DNA of 64,000 nt from Tubulanus polymorphus (GCF_964204645.1 NC_134032.1:13696275-13760274); one strand, 5' to 3'; counted from the stretch's first letter, positions 12,991 to 24,529 are shown. The notes: generated from the letters alone by a model not told the origin. Numbers and translations: made by a program.

Positions 12991-14218
12991 TGTCGATGGA
13001 ACACAAATAGCATCTTGCACGCGAGTAGCAGAGGAGATCGCTGTATGAGGGTCCTCTGTGGATAGAATCACCACAAACGAAGTAGCTAACACAAAACCAA
13101 AGGAACCGGAGGGAATGGAGGGTGTATGGTAGGCACCTTTACCCTCAGACCAAGAGCTTATCTCGACACAAAGGAACACGCAAGATATCAAGAGATGATC
13201 CCTGGAAGATTCTGAATTCAGAGGCATAAAGAAACACCAGGAATTGACAACAGGAGAATCGACATCACTCATTGAGGCAAGTGAAGGATTTTTGAAGCAA
13301 TGACGACGCAGATCTAAATATCCGAATATCTTTTATCCAACCCTATTACAAGCCTTGTAAGCAGCAAATGTTGAGAAAGAGAATTTCATAAGCCAAATAT
13401 AGATTGGTTGTTTCGTTCAAGGTTTAACGCATAGAATGATTGATAACATCATTCAATTTATTTCTACCACTTCCATCCAGTGGAACATGAATCGCTCTCC
13501 GCTCTCATTCTATCTCATTTGTCATGCCATTTTTCAGCACATCGTGAAGAGGCAGAAGTACGCAGACCACTGCCCGCCATCTTAGCCTAGAGGGGACTAC
13601 CCCACTTTTGTGCTTGGTGGCTTTAAGCTCACCTTTTTTTGAGTCGAGGTAGGAATAGACCACTGCCTACCCGCTAGGCGGACATTGCACTAAACCTTCG
13701 AATTGCTCTCGGACCCCACTCTTTATATTTTCCTTTTTTCATTTTCCTTTCATGGCTGGCATTCCTCGCTATGCATCAGTACCAACTGGCAGTAGTGTAT
13801 AGAAATAGATTGAAGATGTTTGATACCAGAAAGAGAACTTGGCTTGAAATCCCCCTCAACAATTTTCTAAAATCAGTAATAGAGTTATCGTGAATAAATC
13901 ATTGCCGATCAGAATCACTGGCTGCTGATATTTTTTGCATTTGCGGCATCATTGCTCCAACAAAAAAAGTCTCCATAACTTATTAATGAACTTATGAATT
14001 CAGCCTACTTATAATATATTCATCATCTGAATAGCCAACCTTCAAGAGCATCATTCTCAGCTTATCTTGCATGCTGTGTGTAACTAGAAAGGACTCAGGT
14101 TTCTAGATCATACTCGAGATATAGTTTATGAAATATTACGAGTAATGGAAACTTTTACAAATTAAACTCTAAAGACAATCAAAAAGCTCTGATCACTTAG
14201 TCAAATAAATTGAACTAT
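12991..14218. other. No clear gene; possible old repeat pieces
   Basis: A minus-strand frame of 98 codons (12976-13272) has no recognisable domain. Around 13560-13700 the phrase GACCACTGCC occurs twice about 95 bases apart next to G/C-rich words, suggesting a short internal repeat. Nothing else is supported. Confidence 0.3.
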
Positions 14219-14530
14219 ACCAGTGGCAGATCCAGACGTGCAACCCGCCCCCTCATATTTTTTGCCGAGCAAAGAATTTTTTCAAGCCGCTATATAGATG
14301 TATATGAAAAAACTATATTTGCTGGATGTACCCGCAAATGTATGCGTTACGGAGGATTAACCGAATGAATCATTTTCTTTCTATTATATTGCAAAAGTAC
14401 TGAATGCACCTCATTGCATCTATTTTTCCAAAATTTTCTGGGGTAGGGCCCCAGACCCCCCTAAATCGCTTTGGATTGGCTTCGCCATCCTGTTGTTGCT
14501 TTAATTTGTGCCAGCTTCCGCCTCTATCTT
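14219..14530. mobile_element. Non-autonomous element (MITE-like)
   Basis: Begins AGTGGCAGATCCAGAC and ends with GCCAGCTTCCGCCTCT, whose reverse complement (AGAGGCGGAAGCTGGC) is an imperfect match to the start. Inside it has the GGGCCCCAGACCCCCC word common in such invertebrate elements. No coding capacity. The terminal match is imperfect, so the exact ends are uncertain. Confidence 0.5.
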
Positions 14531-14734
14531 TATGCTCCATCGACTGTTGTGGTGATTTCCAAGTTATGGAAACTTTTACAAATCACCTCTAGACAATCAA
14601 AAAGCCACATTTAGAACGCGATGAACTCGAACAAACAATATATCTACTAGTAGTCGAATAAACACGCGTGTATACTGTATCATAATTGTATCATAAGAAA
14701 TCCCGTTATTCGAATATTAAATAAAATCTGTTAT

Positions 14735-14790
14735 TTTGAAACCACAATGTTTCGGATATTGACTAACAGCCATCGTCAGGTGGAATGATC
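14735..14790 (-). ncRNA. Hammerhead-like core, Penelope-type repeat end
   Basis: On the minus strand the order CTGACGA, a short hairpin-forming segment (GGCTGTTAGTCAATATC) and GAAAC fits the conserved core of a hammerhead ribozyme (CUGANGA, stem II, GAAA). Penelope-like elements are known to carry such ribozymes in their terminal repeats, and one such element lies at 19.25-21.3 kb. A related segment occurs on the plus strand near 49780. Stem I cannot be drawn convincingly by eye, so activity is not claimed. Confidence 0.4.
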
Positions 14791-14949
14791 AGAAACACAA
14801 GTAACAAAGTATATATAAACTCACAGAATGAAAAGTAGTAGAAGCTATGCGTCAGAATCAAAGAATAACAGACCAAGCAATAAAAACACAAGGGATACAC
14901 CGTAGAAACCACAGAAATTCTAAACAGTTCGGAAAGTGTACAAATTATA

Positions 14950-17900
14950 AAACTAAAGCTGCGATCACACTAAGCGTTTTTGGCCTCAGCCAAATTTTAG
15001 CACTTTTAGCCTCTTTACACGGGTACCAGTTGCAATTCAAACACAATCATTTATCTCTATACTTTGGCTCGAGCCTGGTCAGTCGTTTAAGGCCCGGGCC
15101 AAATTTAGCTCGAGTCTGATCCATGCCAATTTGGCCCGGGCCAAATTGTCTCCGTGTGATCGCAGCTATAAGCCGCGATCACATGAGCATTTCTAGCCCG
15201 GGCCAAATTTGGCCTAGAACAACTGTTCACATGGGTGCCAAATGGGCTGAGCCTGTTTGGCCCAGGCCAAAGAGGTTGGACCAGGCCCGAGCCAAATTTT
15301 AGCACGAGACTACCGTGTGAACAGTTGTCCCGGGCCAAAAACGCTCATGCGATCGCGGCTATAACTTAGCACGAGACAATAGCCACGATCACACGAGGAT
15401 TTTTAGCCCGGGCCAAATTTGGCCCAGAACAACTATTCAAACGGATGCCAAATGGGCCGAGCCTGTTTGGCCCAGGCCAAAAAGGTCAGACCAGGCCCGA
15501 GCCAATTTTCAGCACAAGACACCCGTGTGAACAGTTGCCCCGGGCCAAAAACGCTCGTGGGATCGCGGCTATAATCTAGCATGAGACAATAGCCACGATC
15601 ACACAAGCATTTTTGACTCAGGCCAAATTTGCCCGAGCCTGTTTGGCCCGGGCCAAATTTGACCGGACCAAAAACATTGGACCAGGCCGGAGCCAAATTT
15701 TAGCATGGGACAAATGATTGCGTTTGAATTACAACTGGTTCAGGAAATGACCGACTTTGTTTCTGTGTGATCGCAGCAATAAGCCGCGATCACACGAGCA
15801 AATTTGTCCTGTTCACACGGGAACCAGTTGCAATTCAAATGCAATCATTTGTCACGAGCTAAATTTTAGCTCGGGCCTGGTCAGTCGTTTTAGGCCCGGG
15901 TCAAATTTGGCTTGAGTCTTGTCTGAGTCAATTTGGCCCGGGCCAAATCACCTCCGTGTGATCATAGCTATTAGCCGCGATCACAGGAGCATTTTTAGCC
16001 CGGGCCAAATTTGGCCCAGAACAACTGTTCACACGGGTGCCAAATGGGCCGAGCCTGTTTGGCCCAGGCCAAAAAGGTCGGACCAGGCCCGAGCCAAATT
16101 TTAGCAAAAGACACCTGTGTGAACAGTTGTCCCGGGCCAAAAACGCTCGTGCGATCGCGGCTATAATTTAGCACGAGACAATAGCCACGATCACACGAGC
16201 ATTTTTGGCTCAGGCCAAATTTGCCCGAGCCTGTTTGGCCCGCGCCAAATTTGACCGGACCAAAAACAATGGATCGGGCCCGAGCCAAATTTTAGCATGG
16301 GACAAATGATTGCGTTTGAATTACAACTGGTTCAGGAAATGACTGACTTTGTTTCTGCGTGATCGCAGCAATTAGCCGCAATCACACGAGCAAATTTGTC
16401 CTGTTCACACGGGTACCAGTTGCAATTCAAACGCAATCATTTTTCACATCTAAACTTTGGCTCGGGCCTGGTCAGTAGTTTTAGGCCCTCGCCAAATTTG
16501 GCTCGAGTCTAATCTGAGCCAATTTGGCCCGGGCCAAATCGTCTCCGTGTGATCGCGGCTCAAACATTTGTCTCGTGCTAAAACTTGGCCCAGAACGAGG
16601 GTGCCACATCGGCCCGAGCCTGTTTGGCTCGGGCCCATTTTTCAGACAGGCCTGAACCAAATTTAGCACGAGACATTAGCCGCGATCACACAAGTATTTT
16701 TGGCCCAGAACAACTGTTCACTCGGATGACAAATGGGCCCAAGCCAAACAGGCTCGGGCCGATGTGGCACCCTCGTTCTGGGCCAAGTTTTAGCACGAGA
16801 CAAATGTTTTTTGGCCCAGGCCAAAAAGGTCAGACCAGGCCCGAGCCAATTTTTAGCACAAGACACCCGTGTGAACAGTTGCCCCGGGCCAAAAACGCTC
16901 GTGCGATCGCGGCTATAATCTAGCATGAGACAATAGCCACAATCACACGAGCATTTTTGGCTCAGGCCAAATTGCCCGAGCCTATTTGGCCCGGGCCAAA
17001 TTTGACCGGACCAAAAACATTGGACCAGGCCCGAGCCTTAGCATGGGACAAATGATTGCGTTTGAATTACAACTGGTTCAGGAAATGATCCACTTCACTT
17101 CTGTGTGATCGCAGCAATAAGCCGCGATCACACGAGCAAATTTGCCCTGTTCACACGGCTACCAGTTGCAATTCAAACGCAATCATTTTTCACATCTAAA
17201 CTTTGGCTCGGGCCTGGTCAGTCGTTTTAGGCCCGGGCCAAATTTGGCTCGAGTCTAATCTGAGCCAATTTGGCCCGGGCCAAACCATCTCCGTGTGATC
17301 GCGGCTCAAACATTTGTCTCGTGCTAAAATTTGGCCCAGAACGAGGGTGCCACATCGGCCCGAGCCTGTTTGGCTCGGGCCCATTTTTCAGACAGGCCTG
17401 AACCAAATTTAGCACGAGACATTAGCCGCGATCGCACAAGTATTTTTGGCCCAGAACAACTGTTCACTCGGATGACAAATGGGCCCAAGCCTGTTGGGCC
17501 CAGGCCAAAGAGGTCGGACCAGGCCCGAGCCAAATTTTAGCACGAGACTACAGAGTGAACAGTTGTCCCGGGCCAAAAACGCTCATGCGATCACGGCTAT
17601 AACTTAGCACGAGACAATAGCCACGATCACACGAGCTTTTTTAGCCCGGGCCAAATTTGGCCCAGAACAACTATTCAAACGGGTGCCAAATGGGCCGAGC
17701 CTGTTTGGCCCAGGCCAAAAAGGTCAGACAAGGCCCGAGCCAATTTTTAGCACAAGACACCCGTGTGAACAGTTGCCCCGGGCCAAAAACGCTCGTGCGA
17801 TCGCGGCTATAATCTAGCATGAGACAATAGCCACAATCACACGAGCATTTTTGGCTCAGGCCAAATTGCCCGAGCCTGTTTGGCCCGGGCCAAATTTGAC

Positions 17901-19010
17901 CGGACCAAAAACATTGGACCAGGCCCGAGTCTTAGCATGGGACAAATGATTGCGTTTGAATTACAACTGGTTCAGGAAATGATCCACTTCGCTTCTGTGT
18001 GATCGCAGCAATAAGCCGCGATCACACGAGCAAATTTGCCCTGTTCACACGGCTACCAGTTGCAATTCAAACGCAATCATTTTTCACATCTAAACTTTGG
18101 CTCGGGCCTGGTCAGTCGTTTTAGGCCCGGGCCAAATTTGGCTCGAGTCTAATCTGAGCCAATTTGGCCCGGGCCAAACTGCCTCCGTGTGATCGCGGCT
18201 CAAACATTTGTCTCGTGCTAAAATTTGGCCCAGAACAAGGGTGCCACATGGGCCCGAGCCTGTTTGGCTCAGGCCCATTTTTCAGACAGGCCTGAACCAA
18301 ATTTAGCACGAGACATTAGCCGCGATCACACAAGTATTTTTGGCCCAGAACAACTGTTCACACGGATGACAAATGGGCCCGAGCCTGTTGGGCCCAGGCC
18401 AATGAGGTCAGACCAGGCCCGAGCCAAATTTTAGCACGAGACTACCGAGTGAACAGTTGTCCTGGGCCAAAAACGCTCGTGGGATCGCGGCAATAATCTA
18501 GCACGAGACAATAGCCACGATCACACGAGCATTTTTGGCTCAGGCCATTTGACCGGACCAAAAACATCGGACCAGGCCCGAGCCAAATCATCTCCGTGTG
18601 ATCGTGGCTCAAACATTTGTCTCGTGCTAAAATTTGGCCCAGAATAAGGGTGCCATTTTTCAGACAGGCCTGAACCAAATTTAGCACGAGACATAGCCGC
18701 GATCACACGAGTATTTCTGGCCCAGAACAACTGTTCACTCGGATGACAAATGGGCCCGAGCCTGTTTGGCCCAGACCAAAAACGTCGGACCAGGCTCGAG
18801 CTTAATTTAGCAGTAGACAAATGATTGCGTTTGAATTGCATCTGGTACCGGAAATGACCCACTTTGCTTTATTTAGTATCAAGTGAGTGCATGCATGTGG
18901 GCGCGCTCGGTCTTATTAGGCACAGGCCAAATTTGGCTCGGGCCTAATACGCGCCAATTTGGCCCGGGCCAAATCGGTTCTGTGTGATCACGACACTAAC
19001 CAAAATCTAA
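14950..19010. repeat. GGCCCGGGCC foldback array (about 4 kb)
   Basis: Dozens of copies of GGCCCGGGCCAAAT, GGCCCAGAACAACTGTTCAC, TTTAGCACGAGAC and GCCGCGATCACACGAGCA in both orientations. The outer edges are also related in reverse (GCGATCACACTAAGC near 14960; TGTGTGATCACGACAC near 18980), so the array looks like a foldback element that grew by internal duplication. Block periodicity is visible: the segment beginning TGTGTGATCGCAGCAATAAG recurs near 17100 and 17995, about 895 bases apart, with earlier counterparts near 15766 and 16360. Almost any single strand of this region could form long GC-rich hairpins. Short frames on both strands rich in Pro, Gly, Arg and Ala are by-products. Confidence 0.9.
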
Positions 19011-19249
19011 TAGAGAGTTGATAATAATTGCTTATGTGGAGAAAAACCAGTATTTAAATTAGTAGATAAGTTGGATTTCGAAAGTTTAGAAATAAGGGCT
19101 GATTGCACAATTAGTCTCCTATGAATGTCTTTACAGGGATAAAACAAGTTGGCTATATTTCGAATTCTGAAAGTCAAATCGGTGATTAGATTAGTTGTTG
19201 AAACATGATTTGCTATCCTACCCTTCCTGTCTCTGGCTTAGGTTGGTTA

Positions 19250-21260
19250 TGAATCAATTTCTTCTTCAATAAGCTGATTAAGATTACGTCCCGTCTCAAC
19301 GGTGTACATCATATTGCAGTCTTTATACGGTAGGCCTATCTTATAGACCCCAGCCTCAATTAGCTCTATGTGGGGTGGGTTTTTTGGTTAAAACCCATCA
19401 GGTGGCGTGGTCACTTGGGGCGTGACGGCGAAAATTTTGAGATATCAATATTGTCACCTCAGGCGTGACTGACCTACTGACCTAATTGTCCGCTAGATGG
19501 CGAACTAGTTGTATGTGCACTATAGCATGCTTTAGAGCTGTCTTACGGTCGTTGAGATGCCCAAACACTGATGAAAGGTGGCGGGAATTTTTGTGCCAAA
19601 AATATTAAGAGTTTTTCTTTATTCCCCACCGAAAGCGATTTATGAAAAATTGGTGAGTTTCTTCCTGTGCCGATGGTGCTTAATGTGGATTTAAAGCGTT
19701 CCAAAGTAGGTAAATACGGGATTATTCTTTTGAGCTCTGCGTTTTGCCTAAGGTCATATTACCTCCAAAGTGAAAAATTCGGGCTGCGAAATAAGCTTTA
19801 TTCAAAATTTTGTCTGGATAAGCTAGTTTCTTGACGGCAGTTGCCATGTGTTTGATTTTTTCATCTGAAAACATTTGATCTCAAATACGTAGAGCTCGAA
19901 GATATAATCCTGGGGCTATTCAAATGGCAATGTTCAAAGGAGTAAATGAGAAAAAATGAAGATAAGCTTCAGCATTAGTCGGTTTTCGATATAAAGAGAA
20001 TTTCAAATTTGTTTTGAAAATATGAGTACATCGAGAAACGGGATGCGGTTATTTTCTTCCCACTCAAAATCGAAATTTAAAGTAGGATATGAAGAGTTCA
20101 AATAATGTAAGAACCCGTTCAAATTGAAATCGAGGGCAACTAAACAGAGATATCACCAACGTAACCGCGCAAAAGTTTGGATTTGCAATCAGTGTAAAGA
20201 GGAAGAATTTCACTTTCAACGTATTCCAAAAATAAACCAGCTAAAACAGGGGAGAGTGGATTCCCCATAGCCATACTAAGGTATGTTCAAAGAAATTAGA
20301 ACCAAATTGAAAATGTAAGTTTTTTGTACGAAGTTCGATTAAATCCAAGAGACTATCAAAATCTGTGGTTTCTAGAGTATCCCTTGTGTTTTTTTTCGAA
20401 ATGAAAATCAGAAGTAGGTTTCAACTCTCTCCTAAGAAAATCCAAAGTAATATAAGAGAATAGCTCGCAACATCAAAAGATATAGATAATTTATCATGCC
20501 CAGGACTAAGATTTTTTGACATTCTAAATCCTGATTATGACGCAAGTGGGCATTCGAAAATGAGCCAAGAACCGGTGAAAGCGTTCTAGCCAAATATTTA
20601 GAAAGTCCTAAGATGGTGAATCGCAATTAGATATGATCGGTCGAAGTGAATACGCCCAACATCAAAAGATATAAATCTATCATGCCCAGGAATAACTTTT
20701 TTTTACGGATCCTGATTATGACGCAAGTGGGCATTCGAAAATGAGCCAAGAACTGATGAAAGAGTTCTAGCCAAATATTTAGAAAGTCTATAAGATGGTG
20801 AATCGCAATTCGATATCATCGGTCGAAGTGAATACGCCCAACATCAAAAGAGATAAATCTATCATGCCCAGGAATAACATTTTTTTTACGGATCCTGACT
20901 ATGACGCAAGTGGGCATTCAAAAATTAGCCAACAACCGGTGAAAGCGTTCTAGCCAAATATTTAGATAGTCTATAAGATGGTGAACCGCGATTCGAGATG
21001 ATCGTTCGAAGTGAATACGCCCAACATCATTCGATATAAATCTATCATGCCCAGGAATAAAATTTTTTTACATTCTAATAAATCCTGATTATGACGCAAG
21101 TGGGCATTCGAAAATTAGCCAAGAACCGGTGAAAGCGTTCTAGCCAAATATTTAGAAAGTCTATAAGATTGGTGAGTCCCAATTCGATCCGTCGTAGCGG
21201 AGTTATCCTTCTTGTGAATTTTTTGAAGTCCACAGAGATAAGGAAGCGACGGTAACCGTT
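19250..21260 (-). mobile_element. Decayed Penelope-like retroelement (RT + GIY-YIG)
   Basis: Read on the minus strand, pieces of a Penelope-like element appear in the right order though in several frames. A GLQKIHKK-like segment lies near 21230 and LSKYLARTLSPVLG repeats lie at 21150-20560. Then come a FDVAS piece near 20470, GNPLSPVLAGLFLEYVE near 20250, YVGD near 20155 where an active element has YxDD, and FLDVLI near 20050. YRKPTNAEAYLHFFS follows near 19975, then a basic ICDQMFSDEKIKHMAT segment near 19870. At the 3' end GVYKI and YTVETGRNLNQLI near 19350-19270 match the GIY-YIG nuclease domain typical of these elements (with YTVETG where YIGETG is usual). Stops, frameshifts and the altered catalytic motif show it is inactive. 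Confidence 0.85.
20460..21170. repeat. About 183-bp tandem repeat inside the Penelope-like RT
   Basis: Four copies of one segment, marked by CATGCCCAGG near 20496, 20681, 20863 and 21048 and by GACGCAAGTGGGCATTC downstream of each. The unit is the reverse transcriptase segment that encodes LSKYLARTLSPVLG on the minus strand, so the coding sequence itself was tandemly duplicated after insertion. Confidence 0.9.
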
Positions 21261-22150
21261 TTTGAAACATCGTAATCTTTGTAATTCGCAATAATGTCCG
21301 AAAGTCCTTTATTGAATTTGCTTTGCATAATTTCTGAGTTATTAGTATACGTCTTGGTTACTGAGGAGATCTCGTATTTTAGAATCATATGATTCAATAT
21401 CCATAAGCACATTGCGGTTTCAAAATAATAAATTCTATCATATAGAATTAGAATTGTGGGATTTCTTCAATTATTAAGTTATCCACTTTTTACAGATTCT
21501 ACAATTTGAACTGTAGCCAAAGATCTCCATTTCCAAAATAGGATCGTTTCCAAAACAGGTAAACCTGCTTAACTGAAAGCAATCATATCAAAACAATCAA
21601 AACGATTTTGATACTTCATTTCCCTTTCTGTCTTCAAGATGCGGAAAGAGTTTATACATCCAACAAAAGATGCGCCAATGAGTTTGATCTTGATTGTCGA
21701 ATCGCGTTAAGACTATTCAAAGCAATAGTATTTCGACCTATTGCATACTTTGGAAATATGGCCCAGTTGATATCAAACTCTGGGAAAACCTGGGTCTCAA
21801 AATCCTTGGTATTAGTATAACATGCTAACTTGGTATTAGCGGCATTTACTATCTGTATTTCAAAAGGTTGTTCGTAACTTTTTGTGGCCAACCTTCCTTT
21901 TCAAAATTTGTGGCTTAAACTTTAAAAGCTATGAGTCCTTCTTGAAAGTATTGAGAGCAGATCCAGATACGTGCTGTACCAGTCATCATACTATATCGAA
22001 ATGGTTGATGCTGGTACTAAACTATTTGAAATGACAATTTATGGCAACGTCTGACTTTCAAAAACATTGCCACAGTAAGGTTCCATGCGTTAGATAGCAT
22101 TTCAAATTGCTATAGCATTTACACGTTCACTAATTAAAGAGCAAAATAGT
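21261..22150 (-). other. Possible 5' remnant of the Penelope-like element
   Basis: Minus-strand frames at 21203-21412 and 21652-21891 lie directly upstream of the recognised RT pieces and are in the same orientation. The first runs into the GLQKIHKK-like segment. The second (79 codons) is not recognised. They may be the element's N-terminal region; the boundary is not visible. Confidence 0.35.
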
Positions 22151-22239
22151 ATGAAATGATTAGATTTTCTGCGTTATTTTATTTTCATCTCTTTCATTTT
22201 TCGGTGATAGCAAAATCTATGATTTTCTCATTGCGTAAT

Positions 22240-22910
22240 TTCTTTTTTGATCAGATATCTGAGTTCGGTCCATTCAAGTTCAACACGTTCTACCCTGCCC
22301 CATTTCACCTGGTCCTACAATGTCCTACCACCACTTACACTGCCTATTACCATACACCTATCAAACATTGTACTAGCATACCCTTCCAAGAACTACACCC
22401 ATCCCAAACCCAACCACACGACCCTACCCCACCCAGAGACCTTACCCTATCGCATCCTCTCCTACTCTATCCTATCACCATACCCCACCTCACCCTCCTA
22501 TCCGAACCCTACCACCGTCACTTCTGTACTGCCTTAACACCAGCCTTTCTATCTCTTATCACAGACCTACCGAACTACACTACCCTATCCTACCACATAC
22601 ACCACGCACCCCGTTATCAGTTCTACCAAACTCACCATCCAACCCAACCACACCAACGCACCCTGCACCATCCAACACTCGACCTAACCTTATCACATTG
22701 TCCTATATATCTTACCCTACGTGTGAACTACCTCTGTACCCTTCCCCATTCCAAACCAAAACCTACCTCTCCTAATCTATACTACATTCAGAGAGGTAGA
22801 AATGCTATGATGTCGCGGTTAAACGGATGGGAGTGATTATCAATACTAATGAAGATGAGAGAACAAACATTCTTCCAAATGAGGAGGAATAAGTGAACAA
22901 ATGACTGTGA
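22240..22910. repeat. Right arm of large inverted repeat, C-rich
   Basis: Pyrimidine-biased counterpart of 12240-12990 in opposite orientation. A 226-codon plus-strand frame here (His, Pro, Thr, Tyr-rich) comes from the low-complexity composition and is not accepted as a gene. Confidence 0.75.
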
Positions 22911-23460
22911 AGGCAATCAGTGTGACATGTACATCAACAATGAGTGTGAAACTTCTACACGTAAAATCTTACACAAATCAGACTGCATTGAAAACCTTTA
23001 CAGCTCCTAGTGATAAATATAACTCTACTTATCTTTTTTTGAGCGATTCATTTTCTGTTGCTTCTTTTTGCTCCTTTTTTGCTCCTCTGTCGCTCCTGTA
23101 CTGCTCTTGTTGCTCCTATGTTGCTGAAAATGTTTGAATGAATTAATTGGCTTGAATGGCATCATTGGCAAAAACAAATTAGTTTGTGAATCTATTATAC
23201 TGCGCATTAACGAAAGCTATGAAGCGATCTCTATCGTTTACCGAAAAATTTTACAAAAAAACGATGTATAAAAGACTATCGAAATAGAAATTACTGAATT
23301 ATATAAACCACTGTTTGGGGATGTCAGGAGCTCCTGGTGGTATCATCTCGCGGTGGAACTAAATCCCGGACCTCTGTAAAGGTTGCCAATATTTTCTCCA
23401 GTCATAATCTTGGGAAAATCCTCACGCTCTGAAAAATCTTGACAGTTGCCGGTTCTGTAT
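22911..23460. other. No gene recognised
   Basis: Contains a TTGCTCCT-type short repeat near 23050-23125 and no convincing exon. Frames here are short and unsupported. Confidence 0.3.
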
Positions 23461-23498
23461 TTTTAGCTAAGGGGTGAGAAACTTATCTTTGAACTTAC

Positions 23499-23701
23499 TT
23501 ATCTTTAAACTTTTGATGCTGCTTGGATCCCATGTTCCCATGTTGATACCATATTTTACTAATTTCGTGCTGCTGTTGCTGTTGCTGCTCCAAAGTCGAC
23601 AGATGCTGCTCCTATTGACAGACCACTTGCAGATCCTGTTACACATGATGAATACCCTTAGTGAAACGATACCAGAAAACTCAATTAATTATTTCGATTT
23701 T
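23499..23701 (-). other. Weak candidate exon with CAG repeat
   Basis: On the minus strand the segment follows CCATTACAG and ends before GTAAGTTC. One frame encodes a Gln-rich run followed by HEISKIWYQHGNMGSKQH but has an in-frame TAG just before it. The trinucleotide run (CTGCTGTTGCTGTTGCTG on the plus strand) is seen directly. Support is only the splice-like edges and strand agreement with 23753-24258. Confidence 0.2.
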
Positions 23702-23752
23702 CTGTAATGGTTGAAAGATCTTAATTCATTCTGATATGAAATGAATACTCAC

Positions 23753-23828
23753 CAAACCATTCAGATTAAATGAAGATGCTGTTTTAATGTTAACTATTCA
23801 ATCGATTTTGTTTCCAGTGGCTATCAAT
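23753..23828 (-). pseudogene. Exon-like segment, frame lost
   Basis: Bounded on the minus strand by TATTTCAG and GTGAGTAT, 76 bases, one base more than the two 75-base candidate exons at 23910-23984 and 12073-12147. Read in phase after 23910-23984 it stops at its first full codon (TGA). It may be the terminal coding exon of a short protein or a copy broken by a one-base insertion. Confidence 0.25.
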
Positions 23829-23909
23829 CTGAAATAGAGATACAAATTATTCTAAAAAAAGAAATCTTCACACTTAGAACTAACGGCAATGAAGACAATG
23901 AATACTTAC

Positions 23910-23984
23910 TGTTATAACCTAAAAGTTTTTCGAAAATACCTTTCAGACTTGTCGAGACATCTATCAGTAGGGCGTTTTTGGTAT
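23910..23984 (-). other. Candidate 75-nt exon, phase 1-1 (LLID motif)
   Basis: Minus-strand segment preceded by CGTTTTCAG and followed by GTAAGTAT. In phase 1 it is open: TKNALLIDVSTSLKGIFEKL and four further residues ending LGYN. It joins in phase with the segment upstream at 24258-24325 (ends after TCT G before GTAAGT). Its NALLID start resembles NLLLID in the array-linked module at 11875-11982. No domain recognised. Confidence 0.45.
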
Positions 23985-24257
23985 CTGAAAACGAAAATTA
24001 AAGATTTTAAGATTTCCAAACGAAAATGTCAATTATCAGAATGAAATCAATTGAACTTAATGAGCAATTAAACTAGGCCAGAAATACAAGATTTGAAAAC
24101 AAAATTCATTTCAGTTTTTCAGGAATGGTACTTTACACCTCCAACAAAATCTTACTACAAAATCATTAATTGTCACTTAAAATGAAAAAAAATTCACGAA
24201 GACACTGTTTTTAATACATTTCATATTCGTTGTATCTTAATTATATCTAAAACTTAC

Positions 24258-24325
24258 CAGATATGTTAAGATTTTCTGACTTGGCTTTTGGCGGGTAATT
24301 ATTTCTCACTACAGACTCTTCGCTG
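24258..24325 (-). other. Candidate upstream exon
   Basis: Minus strand, ends at a GTAAGTTT donor at 24258 in phase 1. The frame is open upstream as SVVRNNYPPKAKSENLNIS until a stop just beyond 24330; no ATG is in the open part and the upstream border is not clear. Phase matches 23910-23984. It would be near the 5' end of the hypothetical minus-strand gene that continues to 23.5 kb and perhaps to the 1-12 kb array. Confidence 0.35.
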
Positions 24326-24529
24326 TTGTACGTGCGTTATACGTGGTGGCTGGTCGTCGAATGAAGCGGTGCGCTCTAACCATGCGTTACGATAAATCCG
24401 CTGTTGGCACAATACAATTTGGGCCGCGGCTATTGTGCGGAAAGTCGATCAAATCGTGACCCAAAATGGACACAATGATCGGACCGAAGGAGTGCCAAAC
24501 TGTTCGAATTCTATTGGCAAACTATCTGT

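Noticed and set aside
12976-13272. 98-codon minus-strand frame
   Set aside because: No recognisable domain, partly inside the inverted repeat arm, no splice or promoter support.
15105-18862. Many 60-113 codon frames on both strands with WPGPN/SRDHT words
   Set aside because: Translations of the GGCCCGGGCC array in all frames; no conserved single frame.
22156-22836. 226-codon plus-strand frame rich in His/Pro/Thr/Tyr
   Set aside because: Falls in the pyrimidine-rich arm of an inverted repeat; low-complexity composition explains its openness.
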